Shown here: piece after piece, positions 37,171 to 49,882 of the stretch | Layout of the letters: each line of letters opens with the position of its first letter | Position numbering within the stretch: the first letter of the stretch is position 1 | Origin: Adenanthera pavonina | Taxonomy: Eukaryota > Streptophyta > Magnoliopsida > Fabales > Fabaceae | Direction of reading: 5' to 3' | DNA: 64,000 bases | Assembly (NCBI GenBank): GCA_026686845.1 | Contig: JAIVEN010000006.1 | Span: 34,642,501-34,706,500, forward strand | Notes under the pieces: generated by a model | Databases searched by the model: none | Told to the model about the DNA's origin: nothing | What the model saw: the letters and a program-made list of their open reading frames with translations, nothing else | Translations under genes and position numbers: made by a program

Positions 37171-40100
37171 CTTTTTTTGATGTCGATTCTTGCATCTTTA
37201 GTTTGTCACCTAGACAATAACTTGAATGATCTAGTACTATACCTCATGAGTTAGGATATCAAATAAAGAGTTGCACACTTATTTAGATATTGACTCAAGA
37301 AAAGTTTTTAGAATTATGGAATTTTACTTTGTTAGTTTGTAAGTATTAGGATATGTTATATTGGTTACATTCCCTCTATTTGCAACTTCCCAAAATCCGG
37401 ATAACTTATGTACTACTTTTTATATTGGGATTGAATTTAGGAAAGTATGGATGTGGGATTTCCTTCTTGCATTCCCTCTTCTCTCTCTTTTTCTTTTTTA
37501 TTTTTTTTCTTTTTTCGTGTGTTTTAGTGTCTTCTCTTCAATGTACTCACTTTTCCCCATATTGTTCGTTATTATTTTTCATGATGAAGAATGATTCAAA
37601 TACCTAACCAACCCTTAGCAATCTTTTTGGTTCGGTTCTTGCTCCGTGCTGTTTTCTGATAATTGAACTATTTTCTGATTGTTGGCCATGAGAGGAAAGT
37701 TGCATATAGCCCCCCTAAGGAAGAGTTCACTTTTAGCGAAAAGCAAAAAAGAAAAGAAATGGCTGGAATTTTATGGGGAAAAGTCTCTATTGTAAATTTT
37801 GGGGTTGAGGAAGCTTATTGAATCCAAAAAAATGGCATCCTAAGTTGAATTTGAAGATGAGTTTATTGACATGCATGATTTAGTGCAGTGAGCTTTGGAA
37901 AGGTCCTTATCATGGATTCATTGAGACTATTGATCAAACCCCCTACACCTCAACCTAGTCATCCACCATTTCCTTCATAAATGGTAGGAATTTAGAGTTG
38001 CTATTCATGCACATACTATGGGATTTTATTAGATTTAATGTCTAACAATAACATCAATATGTTGTTTTACTTTTTAGGAGTTCCAGGTGCATACCAAAAT
38101 CTATATTTGCTTTGTATAGCACTAGGTCTGTCTTGTATATAGTGACTCTTCTGGATAGTTTGTTGTTGGAAAGGGGAATGTTCGTAATTTTTTAATGGAG
38201 GCACACAAGTTTTGTTCAAAATAAGCCAATGTCACTTAGAAATGTAACTATAGCTGAAATCAATTTTTGCTTTGATTTTGTCAGTACTATCAAATTTCTT
38301 TGACTATATCTTCATAGATGCATAAGCTTTGAGTTCAATTTTAACAAGTAGTTTTGTGAAGCTTTGACTTCGCAATGTGCTTTTCTTTATTAGTTTATCT
38401 TGTCATATGCTTTTTTATTTCCAAATATCAGAAGTTTGTGCATTGGAATGTTTCTATAGGGTAACATAACATATGGCTCTTTATGATGTACCATTGAATT
38501 CCATAAAGAGAGTAGTCATATGATTGATATATTAAGGGTTAAAGAAAAAGTCGAGATGACTTGAGCAAAAGTTGAGGGGCAAAAGAATGTAGGAGACAAG
38601 AATATTGTTGGGGAATACATGAAACTTAAAGATGCAAAGATATCATGAACATCCATCATACATATAGAACTTAAGGTCTTTTTTGTTTTGCTTTGTGGGT
38701 GATAGCTATATTTAACTTGGTTTAGGACAACAATATAGTACCTCATCAAGTGAGCAATATTATAGGCGTGCCTTTTGACTTAGTAAAGCATCACAAAAAA
38801 TTGTATGGATAATGTGTTCTCATGACATCTATCACCAATGGCACATAAAGACTACCCACTTGAATAGTACTCAACATCTCATTTGATTAAAATGTCACCA
38901 TCTATCTTTACTCAGTCCAAATTTAACTTTGCATCTGACCAACATCATTAACTTGGCAATTATAATAAGACATGCACGGGGCAGATACTTCTAGTTAATT
39001 ATATAAAGAAAGAAATTTTTTATAGTATTAAAAATAAAAAAAAAAACCATTCAAGGTATTTAAAAAAAGTGAAAACTCGTAAAGAATAATAACAATGTAT
39101 ATTTATAATTTTAGTAATAATGTGTTGTATTTTTAATCCTATCATGCTATGTATATATGTGTGTTGCTCCCACAATAAAAATTGTTCATGTGATAATTAG
39201 TCAAATTATGTTTAATTAGTGGTAATTGACCCAAAATCCCAAAGGAATTCGAACAGTAAGCCTTGACCTAAGTTGGCCCCAACAAGTACTAACCATGAAC
39301 CATTTCAATACAAACCCAAAACAAAACCTATGACCTAACCATTTTTTTTTTAACTCCACTATAGATCATCAATCCCACATTTCACTAAGCCTAATATCAC
39401 AACAACTACCAGAACCTATCTAAATAAAATTCAGCAGTATAATGGCTATAAATTTATGGCCCCAAAATTTCAACTTGTCAACAAACAATTACTAAGTCTA
39501 GTCCAAATTAATATTCAAGTCCAACAACAATATATATTTATATTATGTCAACAATAATCAAATCCAACACCAGTTCAAGGTTACTAAAATTTTTTAGCTC
39601 ACATAACAGATCATAATTCGTACAAATTAAAACCATTACCAAAACTATATATATATATATATCTATTTTCATTTGGTATATTTCTAACTATCAAGTTAGA
39701 GTAAGAAATGAGTACATGAAACCAAAATAAGGAAAATATAAGTTCAACCTCAAAGGAAATCCAAAAATAATATATATATTCATTTTATAATAAGTTTCCT
39801 CCATCCAGTCTTATTCCAAGAGATTCAATCTTAATAAATTATCCATGCTTCTCTTTCCATTGGAAAACATAATCACATATGCTAAAGTGTCTTGATGTTA
39901 AATACTAAATTAAATCATTACACACTTGGAAATTCCAGAGAACATTTATATCATGCATAACCATGAGGAGTACCAGTCATAAGGCTTAAACTCAATAATT
40001 AGAGAATAGATTCTCCAACTCATTGCCTGTCATAGCACTAGAGCCTTCACCTAAAAAAAAGGGAAATCATAAGGGTGAGAATATTATTTCAGTAACTAAG

Positions 40101-40299
40101 GAAAACACTTTGTGTTTGACTAAGAATATTCTAAATACAAGCATATGCATAAAACTTAAAACCCCAATCATGTACTAGTTCAAAAGAACATTCATAGGTA
40201 ACATGTACAAGGCTCATCAAAAAGATTAAAAACAACACAAGCTTCAAATTAATAGTGATCACGACATAGTATCATTAATACATTGCCCTAAACTAAAGG
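37171..40299. other. Intergenic DNA, no gene seen
   Basis: Mostly AT-rich. The stretch 37680-37990 has somewhat more mixed composition but no readable exon. AT microsatellites occur near 39640. No element ends recognised. Confidence 0.4.
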
Positions 40300-40455
40300 C
40301 TACACATCACATAAGCTTGGCGGCACACTACTCAGAGGTACTACATCTCAAGTAGCTCACTTGGCAGTACATACATCCTTGAGTAGTACTACATTCCAAG
40401 GTGGCATAGTTCATATTCAAAAGATTTGCCTTGGTAGCATTGACATTTTCAATAC
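40300..40455. repeat. Degenerate tandem repeat, left half, split by copia
   Basis: Units of about 70-75 bases with words TACTACATCTCAAG, TTCATATTCAAAAGA and CTTGGTAGCA. The same repeat resumes at 50409-50580 on the far side of the copia element, so the retrotransposon landed in a pre-existing array. Confidence 0.65.
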
Positions 40456-40828
40456 TGTTAGGAATATTTTAAATTATATGACATGATAACATAATAGATT
40501 TATGGATAATATAATAGATAAATTTTTATAATTAAATTGATTATGGGATATATGCAATTATCTACTTTTAAATTTTAAAAGTTTATCTTTATAGTATAAT
40601 TAATTCTAATCCATTTATCTGAGTATTTGATGAACATACTAGATTAAATCTCATTAATTATAAATTGTTCTTCTCCCTGACCATTAAGCACACACTGTCC
40701 ATCAAATAATGTGACTTAAATTTGAGAGTTAGGGTAAAGGGAGAGAAACAAATTTTTAAAGAATAATGGTATGGATGGAGGTTCTTCATCTATGTCTTTC
40801 ATTTCAGGTACGCGCAATTAAATTTACA
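40456..40828 (+). repeat. 5' LTR of the copia element (internally deleted)
   Basis: Starts TGTTAGGAATATT and ends AATTAAATTTACA. It aligns along its length with 50031-50408. About 149 bases present at the start of the 3' LTR (49887-50035) are missing here. The junction is explained by loss between two GTT triplets. Confidence 0.8.
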
Positions 40829-40830
40829 TG

Positions 40831-40843
40831 TGATATCGAAGTC
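40831..40843 (+). other. Primer-binding site of the copia element
   Basis: TGATATCGAAGTC, two bases after the 5' LTR, resembles the usual TGGTATCAGAGC of plant copia elements, which is complementary to the initiator methionine tRNA 3' end. Several positions are mutated. Confidence 0.6.
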
Positions 40844-41308
40844 TACCTAATCTTTGCCTACTGCATATCCTAATCTTTCTTATATGATTAGCAGTATGCT
40901 ATTTCTAATAAAGTTGTAGATCTACAACTTTCTTTCCATTATGTTGGATGTACTTTATGAACTCATGATCTTTAATTAATAGAATATGAAATTGTTTTAT
41001 TTCATTACTATTGCTTGACTACCCAAATATGAGATCTTTGGATTTGTCTTATGTTTATGCAAAATTGAAGAATTATGGGTGTCAAAAGTATACTCTTGTT
41101 TTTGAACTATGTGCAAACTCTCTTGTCCACATAACGTTTGAAACTGAATATCAGTAAGAAAGGAAAATTTATCGAATTTTAGTAATGATTGGTAAATATA
41201 TAATGGAATTTAATGTATTTTTATGATGTTTCTTTAAAATTGTGAAATGCTTAAGAATTTCGCAGTGTGAGAACACATGGGTTTTTTATCACTGTACATT
41301 GATTTTTT

Positions 41309-43168
41309 TGTTGAATTAAGAGTTTTGATGATTCCAAAGCAACAATCAAGAGCTTGGATTGAAGATGTCAAAGGAGATCAAAGTGTTTCAAGTGAAGAAT
41401 TTTTGAGTAATAACTGTTAGATCTTCTGTAGGATCTTTTGTTATGTTTTAATGAGGGTAAAAAATTTTGATTTGAAGAAAAAATGTTTTCAAACCATGAT
41501 TTTTATGTTAAATCTTCACTTATTTGAAAAACACCCACAAACAGACGAAGTTTGAGAAGTTTAAACTGAACTGTCATATGGAAATTCGAACTTTGCCTTT
41601 GGAAATTCGAATTTCGAGCTAAAACTGAATAAGTCTGAAGAGATGTCTCTCTGACAGACGAATTTTAATTCTCCAAAATTCAAATTTTCATCTAAGTCTG
41701 AAAGAAGCCTTTTTGAAACAGACGAACTTCGCATATTCAAAATTCGAATTTCAGACAAAATATAATTTGTGAAAACTAAAGAAATTCGTCTGAAAAATAT
41801 TGAAGTTCATCTGAAATCAAGAAGAAATTGAGTTTCAAAAAATACTATCTGACAGACGAACTTTGGCTTTCCAACATTCGAATATCCATACAAGTCTGAA
41901 AGAAGCTTCTTTGAAATAGACGAACTTTGAGTCTTCAAAATTCGAATTTAAGACAAAACACAACTTATGAAAATGGAAGAAATTCGTCTGAAACAATGTT
42001 GAAGTTCATCTGAGATCAAGAATAATTTAAGTTTCAAAACTGTTTTCTGACAGATGAACTTTAAACATTAAAATTTGAATTTCAGAAGCTAAGATTGTGA
42101 GTCTGTTGGAATGAAATATTGACATACGAATGACAGAGTTTTGTAACTTCGAATATTGAAGTTAGTCTGAAAAGATTCTCTCTGACAGACGAACTTCACT
42201 CTTTCAACATTCAAATTTTGAAGAAAGTAAACTACTGTGCTTCCTTGAACGTACTGGGAACAGACGAATTTTGGGCTTCCAAAATTCGAATTTCGAGGGC
42301 ACTGTAGAAAATTGAAAACACTGTTCATACTTATCAGAAAAACTTTCTTCTTGAAAATTCGTATGTCACAACGTGAAAACACTTTACAAGTTTCAAAATT
42401 TGAATTTCACTTCATGAACAGATGAACTTCGTGCTGTAACGTTGGAAGCCTTAACCTTCGGTTCCTTCGAAATTCATCTGTTGACCAACCAAAATTCGAA
42501 TTTCAGTATGTCAGAAGCATTAAATGCAGTTGGTTAACGGATAGTTTTTCAGAGTAACCGTTGGATAACTTTTCCAACGGATAGATTTTGTCTCTAACGA
42601 ATAGTTGGGACCTAAATCTATAAATACAACATCATTTGAAGTTATGGATAATGAATCAAACTTGTATATACTGAATTTCTGCTAAATCATCCTCTCAAAA
42701 GCTTTTACCCTCTAACTTCAATATCTGTACTTTAACCTTCATATCTACTCTATTCAAGAGAGTTATATCTTTGTAAACAATCTACACTTTATCTGGAAGA
42801 TAGATTTACTTGTGAGGGGAAATCACAAGGGGATTGGGAAGCACATTGTAGAAGTGCTTAGAGAGATTGAGAAAGCTCCAGAAAATAGAGCATACTCGTT
42901 GTACTGAGGCATTAGCAAGAAACCCGTTGAATTCTTGCTGTATAGTGGAAAAATCTCAAGAGGTGTCTTGGAGACTAGACGTAGGTCAAGTGGATAGACC
43001 GAACCAGGATAAATCATTGAGTGTTCTTCTCTCTATTAATACTTTTCAATTTACTCTGTTTTTACATTGCTTGGTTACCCTTTACTTTCTTCACCCATTT
43101 GACTTTGTGCAGAAAAATTTCAATCTTCCCAATTCACCCCCCCTCTTGGGAAGTCAGCCTTGCTAACA
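41309..43168 (+). mobile_element. Solo LTR, family 1, copy B
   Basis: 1860 bp, starts TGTTGAATTAAG and ends GCCTTGCTAACA, flanked by TTTTT on both sides (41304-41308 and 43169-43173). It shares the 5' AGAGTTTTGATGATTCC region, TATA box, GGAGACTAGACGTAGGTCAA, GAACCAGGATAAATC and the AATTCACCCCCCCTCTTGGG 3' region with copies A and C. An internal array (41540-42440) has about ten GACAGACGAACTTT-type words paired with TTCAAAATTCGAATTT-type words. It sits in the leader of the copia element, so it is younger than that insertion. Confidence 0.85.
42619..42626 (+). promoter_or_regulatory. TATA box of solo LTR copy B
   Basis: TATAAATA in the same relative place as in copies A and C. It follows AACGGATAG words at 42537-42604 that could be Myb-type (AACGG) sites. 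Confidence 0.55.
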
Positions 43169-43559
43169 TTTTTATCTAAAGTTTATGCCTAAATAATCTT
43201 TGTTTAATGCATGAAAAATGAAAGGTCGATATTTTTTTGAATGTTCTCATCATTGGAAGCACCAAAAACAGTGTCTTGAATTGCCATAGAGCATCAAGTA
43301 TGGTGGCAGGCTGCATCAAGTAATGGGTCGGGTCTTCAAACTTGACAGAGGTTGAAGATGACGTAAACGATGCGGCATTTTGTAAGGTTATGAAAATGAC
43401 ATGTCATTTTGTCATTTTGAATGAACGTCTTTTCCTCCACATGAAATGACATCATCCCTTTGCCTACTGAAACGTTGCGTTTCATTTATGTTACAAACTA
43501 GGCATTCTGTGCTTTGGGGCTGATTTTGCTTTCAATCTTAATAAAAAAAAAGGAAAAGA

Positions 43560-43870
43560 AGGTCTAGGCTTGTGTGAGTAGGCTCACAATTTTATTATTT
43601 ATGTTTTGACCTAATGGTGTTTTATTATTTCAGTTTCTGCCCACTAGCCTTTAAGAATTTACAATTAGACCCAATTGTTTTTGAAATAATGATTTAGTCC
43701 CTAATAGTTTCTAAAATTAAATTATGTTCTGGAAGTTTTCAGAAATTTTGTTATGATCCAAATTTTTTGGAAATTTTACTTTGATCCCAATTTTAAAAAA
43801 ATCACGTTTATACCACATTTTTTCAAAAATCATGTTTTATCTCTATTTTTCTAAAAATTATGTTTTGCCT
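43560..43870. repeat. T-rich degenerate repeat in the copia leader
   Basis: Repeats of about 28-32 bases with ATGATCCAAATTTTTT, TTGATCCCAATTTT and TTTATCTCTATTTTT-like units between gag and the nested solo LTR. It makes the leader longer than usual for copia and may be a further small insertion. Confidence 0.4.
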
Positions 43871-44301
43871 TATGAAAATTTGGGCCAAAGCCAAATATGA
43901 AAATTTATGATATGAGAATTATTTTCAAATTTTAAATTAATGATTATATGCATAATTACAAAATAAATGGATAGATTGACATTTATTAATTACTAGAATT
44001 TCTAGATTTGCTTAAATGTAAATTATTATTTTATAATTAGTGAACAAAATGAAAGTGAATTATTATTTTAGTTAGATGTATGTGTATATCCAAAGATAGC
44101 TTGTATATTTTGCCTAAAATATTTAACTATCTCATGAAGATAATTTTGTAGCATTTATTTAATGACGATATAGTATAGCTTATACCTAAAGGAAGGATAT
44201 AATATACACTAATGTTGTGTTTGTCTTAATCTATTATTTCGATTTTAATGAGCATTTATGTGTTTATTGCAGCTATAACACTTCATTTGCAAGCTTTGTC
44301 T

Positions 44302-45193
44302 ATGACTGTGTTTAATGAGTTAAACTTTTTTGAATGGTGCGAACAAGTTAATTACGACTTAAGCATAAACGTCCTGCTATTATGGATTTAAGTAGTAAGA
44401 AGGAAAAGTTACACCATAAGGGGTGGATACTGTCTAATAGACTTAGCCTGATATTTATGCGGATGACTACTTCCCCTAACATTAAGTCTACTCTTCCATT
44501 AACAGAAAGAGCTAAGGAATACTTTAAGTTTGTGGAAGAAAGGTTTCATTCTGCAAATAAGTTACTCACTAGTACATTAATGGTAAAACTCATGACCATG
44601 AAGTTTACTAGATCATGGAGTATGCAAGAAAGTATCATCAAGATGACTAATATTGCAGGAAGGCTAAAGGCCTTGGAATACAAGTGGAAGAATCCTTCCT
44701 AGTGCAATTCATTCTCAATTTACTACCACCTGATTATGGATAATTCTAAATAAATCATAACACTACTAAAGAAAATTGGAATGTTAATGAATTGTCCATT
44801 ATACTTACTTAGGAGGAACTAAGACTTAAGAAACTAGGAAGCCATTCTGTTCACCTTGTAAGTTAAGGAGTTGGTAAAGCACTTAAATTGGAAGCCAATA
44901 AGTATAAGAAAAAGAATAAGAAGCCTATACAAGCAGCACCTACTGGTGCTTCTCAGGTTGCTAAAAAGGAACGGAAGGAAAATAGTTGTTACTTTTGTAG
45001 CAAGGAAGTACACCTTCAAAAAGATTGCCCAAAATGTAAGGCTTGGTTCAAAAGAAAGGGATTCCTTATGATCCAAACCATAAACCCAGATGAGAACTTC
45101 TTGCTTATGGGAAATCAAGTGAAGGCTCCAATTGAAGGCATAGGAACTTATCATTTAATCATAGATACTAACCATCATTTGGATCTATTTTAA
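44302..45193 (+). pseudogene. copia gag (capsid/nucleocapsid), broken
   Basis: Remnant of the retrotransposon structural protein. An early frame from ATG 44302 reads FFEWCEQVNYDLS, like the gag N-terminal NFxEW motif, and stops soon after. A second frame (44382-44702) has the central UBN2-type gag region (SNRLSLIFMRMT, AKEYFKFVEERF). A third frame (44888-45193) has the nucleocapsid zinc knuckle with C-x2-C-x4-H-x4-C spacing (CYFCSKEVHLQKDC) and runs into a decayed protease-like start (LIIDT). At least two frameshifts separate these parts, so no full gag can be made. Confidence 0.82.
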
Positions 45194-45439
45194 ACTCTTT
45201 ATATCCCTACAATGTCTAGGAACTTGGTTTCTGTTTCAAAACTTGATATTTCTGGATTTTGTTCTAATCTTGGGAATCAATATTTTAGTATGTTTAAGAG
45301 TACTAGTTTAATTAGTTCTAGTATTCTTTTTGATGGTTTATATAAATGAAAACTAGATTATGTTTTTGCTAAATCCTTACTTACTGTATATTATGTTGTT
45401 GGAAGTAAACGTAGCATTCATAATGGAAGTTTTGCTTTC

Positions 45440-46227
45440 TTTTGGCATAAACGCTTGGGCCATATATGCAAATAAAAATTGGAAAGATTAGTAAAAAATG
45501 AAATCCTTCCAAATTTGGATTTTACAGACCTTGGCATATGTGTGGATTATAATAAGGGTAAGCAAACTAGACATAGCAAGAAAGGAGCCACAAGAAGCAC
45601 ATAGCTTCTTGAAATAATACACACTGATATATGTGGACCTTTTGATGCTCCATCTTTTGGTGGAGAAAAGTATTTTACTACTTTTATCGATGATTATTCA
45701 CATTACAAACATATTTATTTGCTTCATGAAAAATATCAACCATTCAATGCTCTTGAAATATATGTTAATAAAGTTGAAAGGCAATCAAATAGAAAAGTAA
45801 AAATCATTAGGTTCAATAGAGTTGGTGAGTGCTATGGGAAACATGATGAAATAGGACAATGTCCTGGTCCATTGGCAAAATTCCTCGAGACACTTGACAT
45901 ATGTGCACAATATACTATGTCAGGCACACCACAACAAAATGGTGTGGCAAAGAGGTGAAATTGAACGTTAATGGATATGGTTAGGAGTATGATGAGTAAT
46001 TCATCATTACCAAAATCATAATGGATATATACATTAAGAACTGCTATGTATACGTTGAATAGGGTTCTTAGTAAGGCAATTTCCAAAACTCCTTTTGAGT
46101 TATGGCCTAGTAAGAAGCCTAGCATAAGACACTTGCATGTTTGGGGTTGTCAAGTAGAAGACACTTTTATAATCCACACGAAAAGAAATTAGATTGTCGA
46201 ATGATTAGTGGTTACTTCATTAGTTAC
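45440..46227 (+). pseudogene. copia integrase, first part, broken
   Basis: Remnant of the integrase domain of pol. The zinc-binding start is seen as WHKRLGHI near 45453, followed by stops. The core has HTDICGPF and FIDDYSH, the first two catalytic aspartates (45600-45710). The third catalytic position, normally Glu in a GVxERRN context, reads GVAKR (Lys) and is followed by a TGA at 45956-45958. Downstream LHVWGCQ near 46134 is the usual end of the integrase core. The reading is cut at 46227 by an inserted sequence and resumes at 47717. Confidence 0.85.
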
Positions 46228-47716
46228 CTGATCGGGATCCTGCAAGTATATAGGGTCGATTACAGTAATAAAAAGTGTCTGGAGCATTCTAGAGGTCGAA
46301 CCCAAGAGAGGTAGTAAATTTATCAGTCCAAACTTTTAGTCTCAAAAGCAAGTGATAATCAAATTGAGAATTCAAATTAAAAAGAGAAGAAATAGAAAAC
46401 AAAATAATGTCTGAGTTTTGATTCAGTTTTAAAAGCGTCAAAGGATTAGGATTTACCTTATGAGATAACTAGATTTTATTTCTTAGTTAGACTCTGCATA
46501 ATTATAGTGATTGTTGTTTCTAAAGTGTCATAATTACCTCTCGATCAATTAGTTCTTATTTAATTAGGATTCATTTCGTTCTCACGCAACTAAAATTCCT
46601 AATTAAATCTTGAAAACTACAAGGTATATCATCACGAATTCCTAATTCTATCTCTAAATTAATTATTCATGTTCACCTCTCTAAATCTATGATTACTCTT
46701 CTCCTGTCAATCCATCAAGCTTACCCATTAATTAGATTCTATGGTCATCAAGCATAAAATCCACATGAACGAAGAAAACAGATCAATATAATAAAAAAAT
46801 AAATTAATTATGAAGGAAGAACAAATCAACAGTCTTAACTAGAGAAATAAATCCAATATATCCCTGATCGGCTACATCCCTACCTCGATTGGGAAATTTA
46901 GCTACTTATAGAATTAGAAATCAACACAAAACTAAAATCCTAAACCATGGTAAGAATAACAAGGAAGAGTTATAAAGGAAAATATAATTTTACTTCAATA
47001 CTCCCCAGATTTTCTTGCTTTCTCTATATATATTACTCCTAGTTACTCTCAGATGCATTTGAACCATGTTCTTTTGCCTCTGAGTGTGTTTTTGAATGTC
47101 TCCTTTGTGTTTCTACCATGTCTCCTTATGAAGAGAAAGTCTAGAAGCCTATAAAAGCCCAAAATATCACAAAAACACATCAAAAACATGTTTTTATGGA
47201 CTTCAAATGTTTGACTCGGTGCCAGGTGGCCATATAATCATCCAATATGGTATCGGGTGCTTCTAAAAGCCTAAAAAATGTTAAAACATGTTGACTTAGT
47301 GTCGGATGAGTTTGACCTGGCATCGGGTGCTTCTGTGGTATAGATAGCTACTTCGTTCAACTTCAAAAAGTCACCAGCTCGTGTTGACACTTTGAGTTTG
47401 ATTTTCACCATAATAACGTTGGAATTTAGGAAAAGTCAAAACATTTGTAACTCTATGTCTTAACTTTCCAACGCAACTTAAATCACCTCAATCGAAGTTC
47501 AGATGTGAGAGTTATGATCAAAATACCGATCAATGTCACAACTTTTCAGTTTGAACGATTTGCAACGTTTTTACTCTGAATGCATCCAAATGAGCCTATA
47601 ATACCATGAAATACAAAAATATGTCAAATCATACTAAAATACATTAATATAAACATATTTAGATATAATTTAGAGCTTAAATGTGGATATTTTACATGTA
47701 TAAAATGGACACATCA
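46228..47716. mobile_element. Unclassified 1.5-kb insertion in copia integrase
   Basis: The integrase-to-reverse-transcriptase linker is contiguous if this segment is removed: the codons for GYFIS Y end at 46227 and PKKSKG continues after 47720. TTAC occurs on both sides (46224-46227 and 47717-47720), and ATTAC versus GTTAC if five bases are counted. Ends read CTGATCGGGATCC and GGACACATCA. Read in reverse it starts TGATGTGTCCATTTTATACA, like non-coding LTR-derived elements common in plants. It has no coding capacity. Class unresolved. Confidence 0.65.
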
Positions 47717-49688
47717 TTACCCTAAGAAATCTAAAGGATAGAGGTTTTATTGCCCTTACCATAGTGCAAGAATAGTTGAAATTGGAAATGCTAGATTTAT
47801 TGAAAATGGTGAAGTCAGTGGGAGTACCAAAAGACAAAATGTAGATATTAATGAGATAAAGATAGACATCCAGCTACCCTTACGTTTTCCCTCATCCATA
47901 TGTGTTCCAGGTGAAGTTCCAATTGTTGAACAACAGTTTGACAATATAGAACAAAACTTGGATAATGATACACGAAATGACATAGCTAATTTAGAATCAA
48001 CTCATGCAAATGATGCACAAGGGATGCCATTAAGAAAGGAGATCAGCTATTCCGGATGACAATGTAGTTTATTTACAAGAGCATGATTTTGATGTAGGAA
48101 TTAATAAAGATCCGCTCACATACTCACAAGCTATAGAAAGTGTTGAGTCTTATAAGTGGACTAATGTCATGAAAGATAAGTTGAATCCATAGAATAGAAT
48201 AAAGTTTGGGATTTTGTTGAGTTGCCAAAGAATTGTAAACAAGTTGGATGTAAGTGGGTCTTCAAGACCAAGTGTGACTCCAATGGCAACATCGAACTAT
48301 ATAAAGCTATACTTGTTGCTAAGTGTTATACTCAAAAGGATGGTATTGATTATAAAGAAACTTTTTCTTTAGTCTCAAAGAAAGATTCATTAAGAATAAT
48401 TATGGCTTTAGTAGCTTATTATGATTTAGAGTTGCACCAGATGAATATGAAAACAACGTTTTTTAATGGTGATCTTGAGAATGAAGTTTACATGGACCAA
48501 CCTAAAGGTTTCTTAGTTGAAGGAAAGTGCCACATGGTATGTAAACTTAAGAACTTAATATATGGACTTAAGCAAGCTTCCCAACAATTATATATTAAGT
48601 TCAATAATATCATAACATCTTTTGGTTTTGAAAAAAATATCGTTGATAGATGTATATACTGAAAGATCAATAGGAGCCAATTCATATTTTTAGTCCTATA
48701 TGTTAATGATATCTTACTTACAGCTAATGACTTGGGCATATTATGAGATTAAAAATTATTTCTCTAAGAATTTTGAAATGAAAGATATGGGAGAGGTATT
48801 CTATGTGATAGGAATAGAAATATTCCATGATAGATCACAAGGATTGTTGGGTTTGTGTCAGAAATCCTATATTGAAAAAATTCTTTAGAGGTTTCACGTG
48901 GAAAGATGTTCAGCTAGAATTGTGTTAATCCAGAAAGTGGACATATTTAGTCTCAATCGTTGTCCAATGAATGATGTAGAATGAAGGGAAATGGAATCCA
49001 TTCCATATGCTTCTGTTGTAGGTAGTCTGATGTATGTTCAAACATGCACGAGACTAGACATAAGTTTTGCCATCGGGATGCTAGGAAGATACCAAAGCAA
49101 CCAGGCATGGATCATTGGAAGGTTGTGAAGAAAGTACCGAGGTATCTACAAGTCACAAAGGATTATATGCTCACATATAGGAGATCTAACCATCTTGAAG
49201 CAATTGGATATTTAGATTTGGATTATGGTGGATGTTTTGACAGCAGAAAATATACTTTTGACTACCTATTTCTTTTATCTAAAGGAGTAGTTTCATAGAA
49301 AAGTGCCAAGCAATCTGTCATTGCTTCATCCACAATTAGCAAGCCATTGAAAATTTAGTTTATAGTATGTTTTGGAAGCTACAAATCATGTATTATGGCC
49401 GTGAAACTTTATTTCAGGACTCGGGATAGTTGACACCATTAGCAAGCCACTGAAAATTTGTTGCGACAACTCTACTGCAGTTTTCTTCTCTAAGAATGAT
49501 AAATACTCTAAAGGTGCCAAACACATGGATATGAAGTATTTATTCACATGAAGGATGTTTAGAAATAAAAAGTGTATGTTCAACATATCAGGACTGATCT
49601 TATGATGGTTAATCCCTTAACAAAGGGTTTGTCATCAAAGACATTTAAAGAACATATGCACATGATGGGTCTTAGCAATAATGAATGA
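47717..49688 (+). pseudogene. copia reverse transcriptase/RNase H, broken
   Basis: Second part of pol. The linker after the insertion (47717-48220) leads into the reverse transcriptase, whose start reads CKWVFKTK near 48255. YKETFSLVSKKDSLR, NGDLENEVYMDQPKGF and YGLKQAS follow in the order typical of copia. The catalytic YVDD box is changed to YVND near 48702, after a TGA at 48661. RNase H follows in several frames, including LGRYQSNPG-like, EAIGYLDLDYGGC and a final PLTKGLSSKTFKEHMHMMGL, the characteristic copia pol end. At least four stops or frameshifts are present. The linker and active-site changes show long inactivity. Confidence 0.86.
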
Positions 49689-49871
49689 TGTTTATGATTA
49701 TGATATTTATGTTTTTTAACACTCTGAGCTCACATTTTGTGTTTCTGATTTATAATTAATTTTCCTATTTATTATGATTGTGTACACATCATGCTTGAAT
49801 TATTATAGGAAAAGATTATGTGAAGCATGGCGAAATTTAAATGACCTATTTTAATAGGTTTTGTAGTATAT

Positions 49872-49882
49872 GGAAGGGAGTG
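49872..49882 (+). other. Polypurine tract of the copia element
   Basis: GGAAGGGAG at 49872-49880 followed by TG and then TGTTG, the expected start of the 3' LTR. This fixes the 3' LTR start at 49883. Confidence 0.6.

Noticed and set aside
41540..42440. Regularly spaced repeats as a possible CRISPR array
   Set aside because: Units are diverged, spacing is irregular, and they lie within an LTR of a plant genome.
46311..47000. Insertion in the integrase as a Helitron
   Set aside because: No TC start, CTRR end or terminal hairpin was found, and the insertion appears to have a short target duplication.
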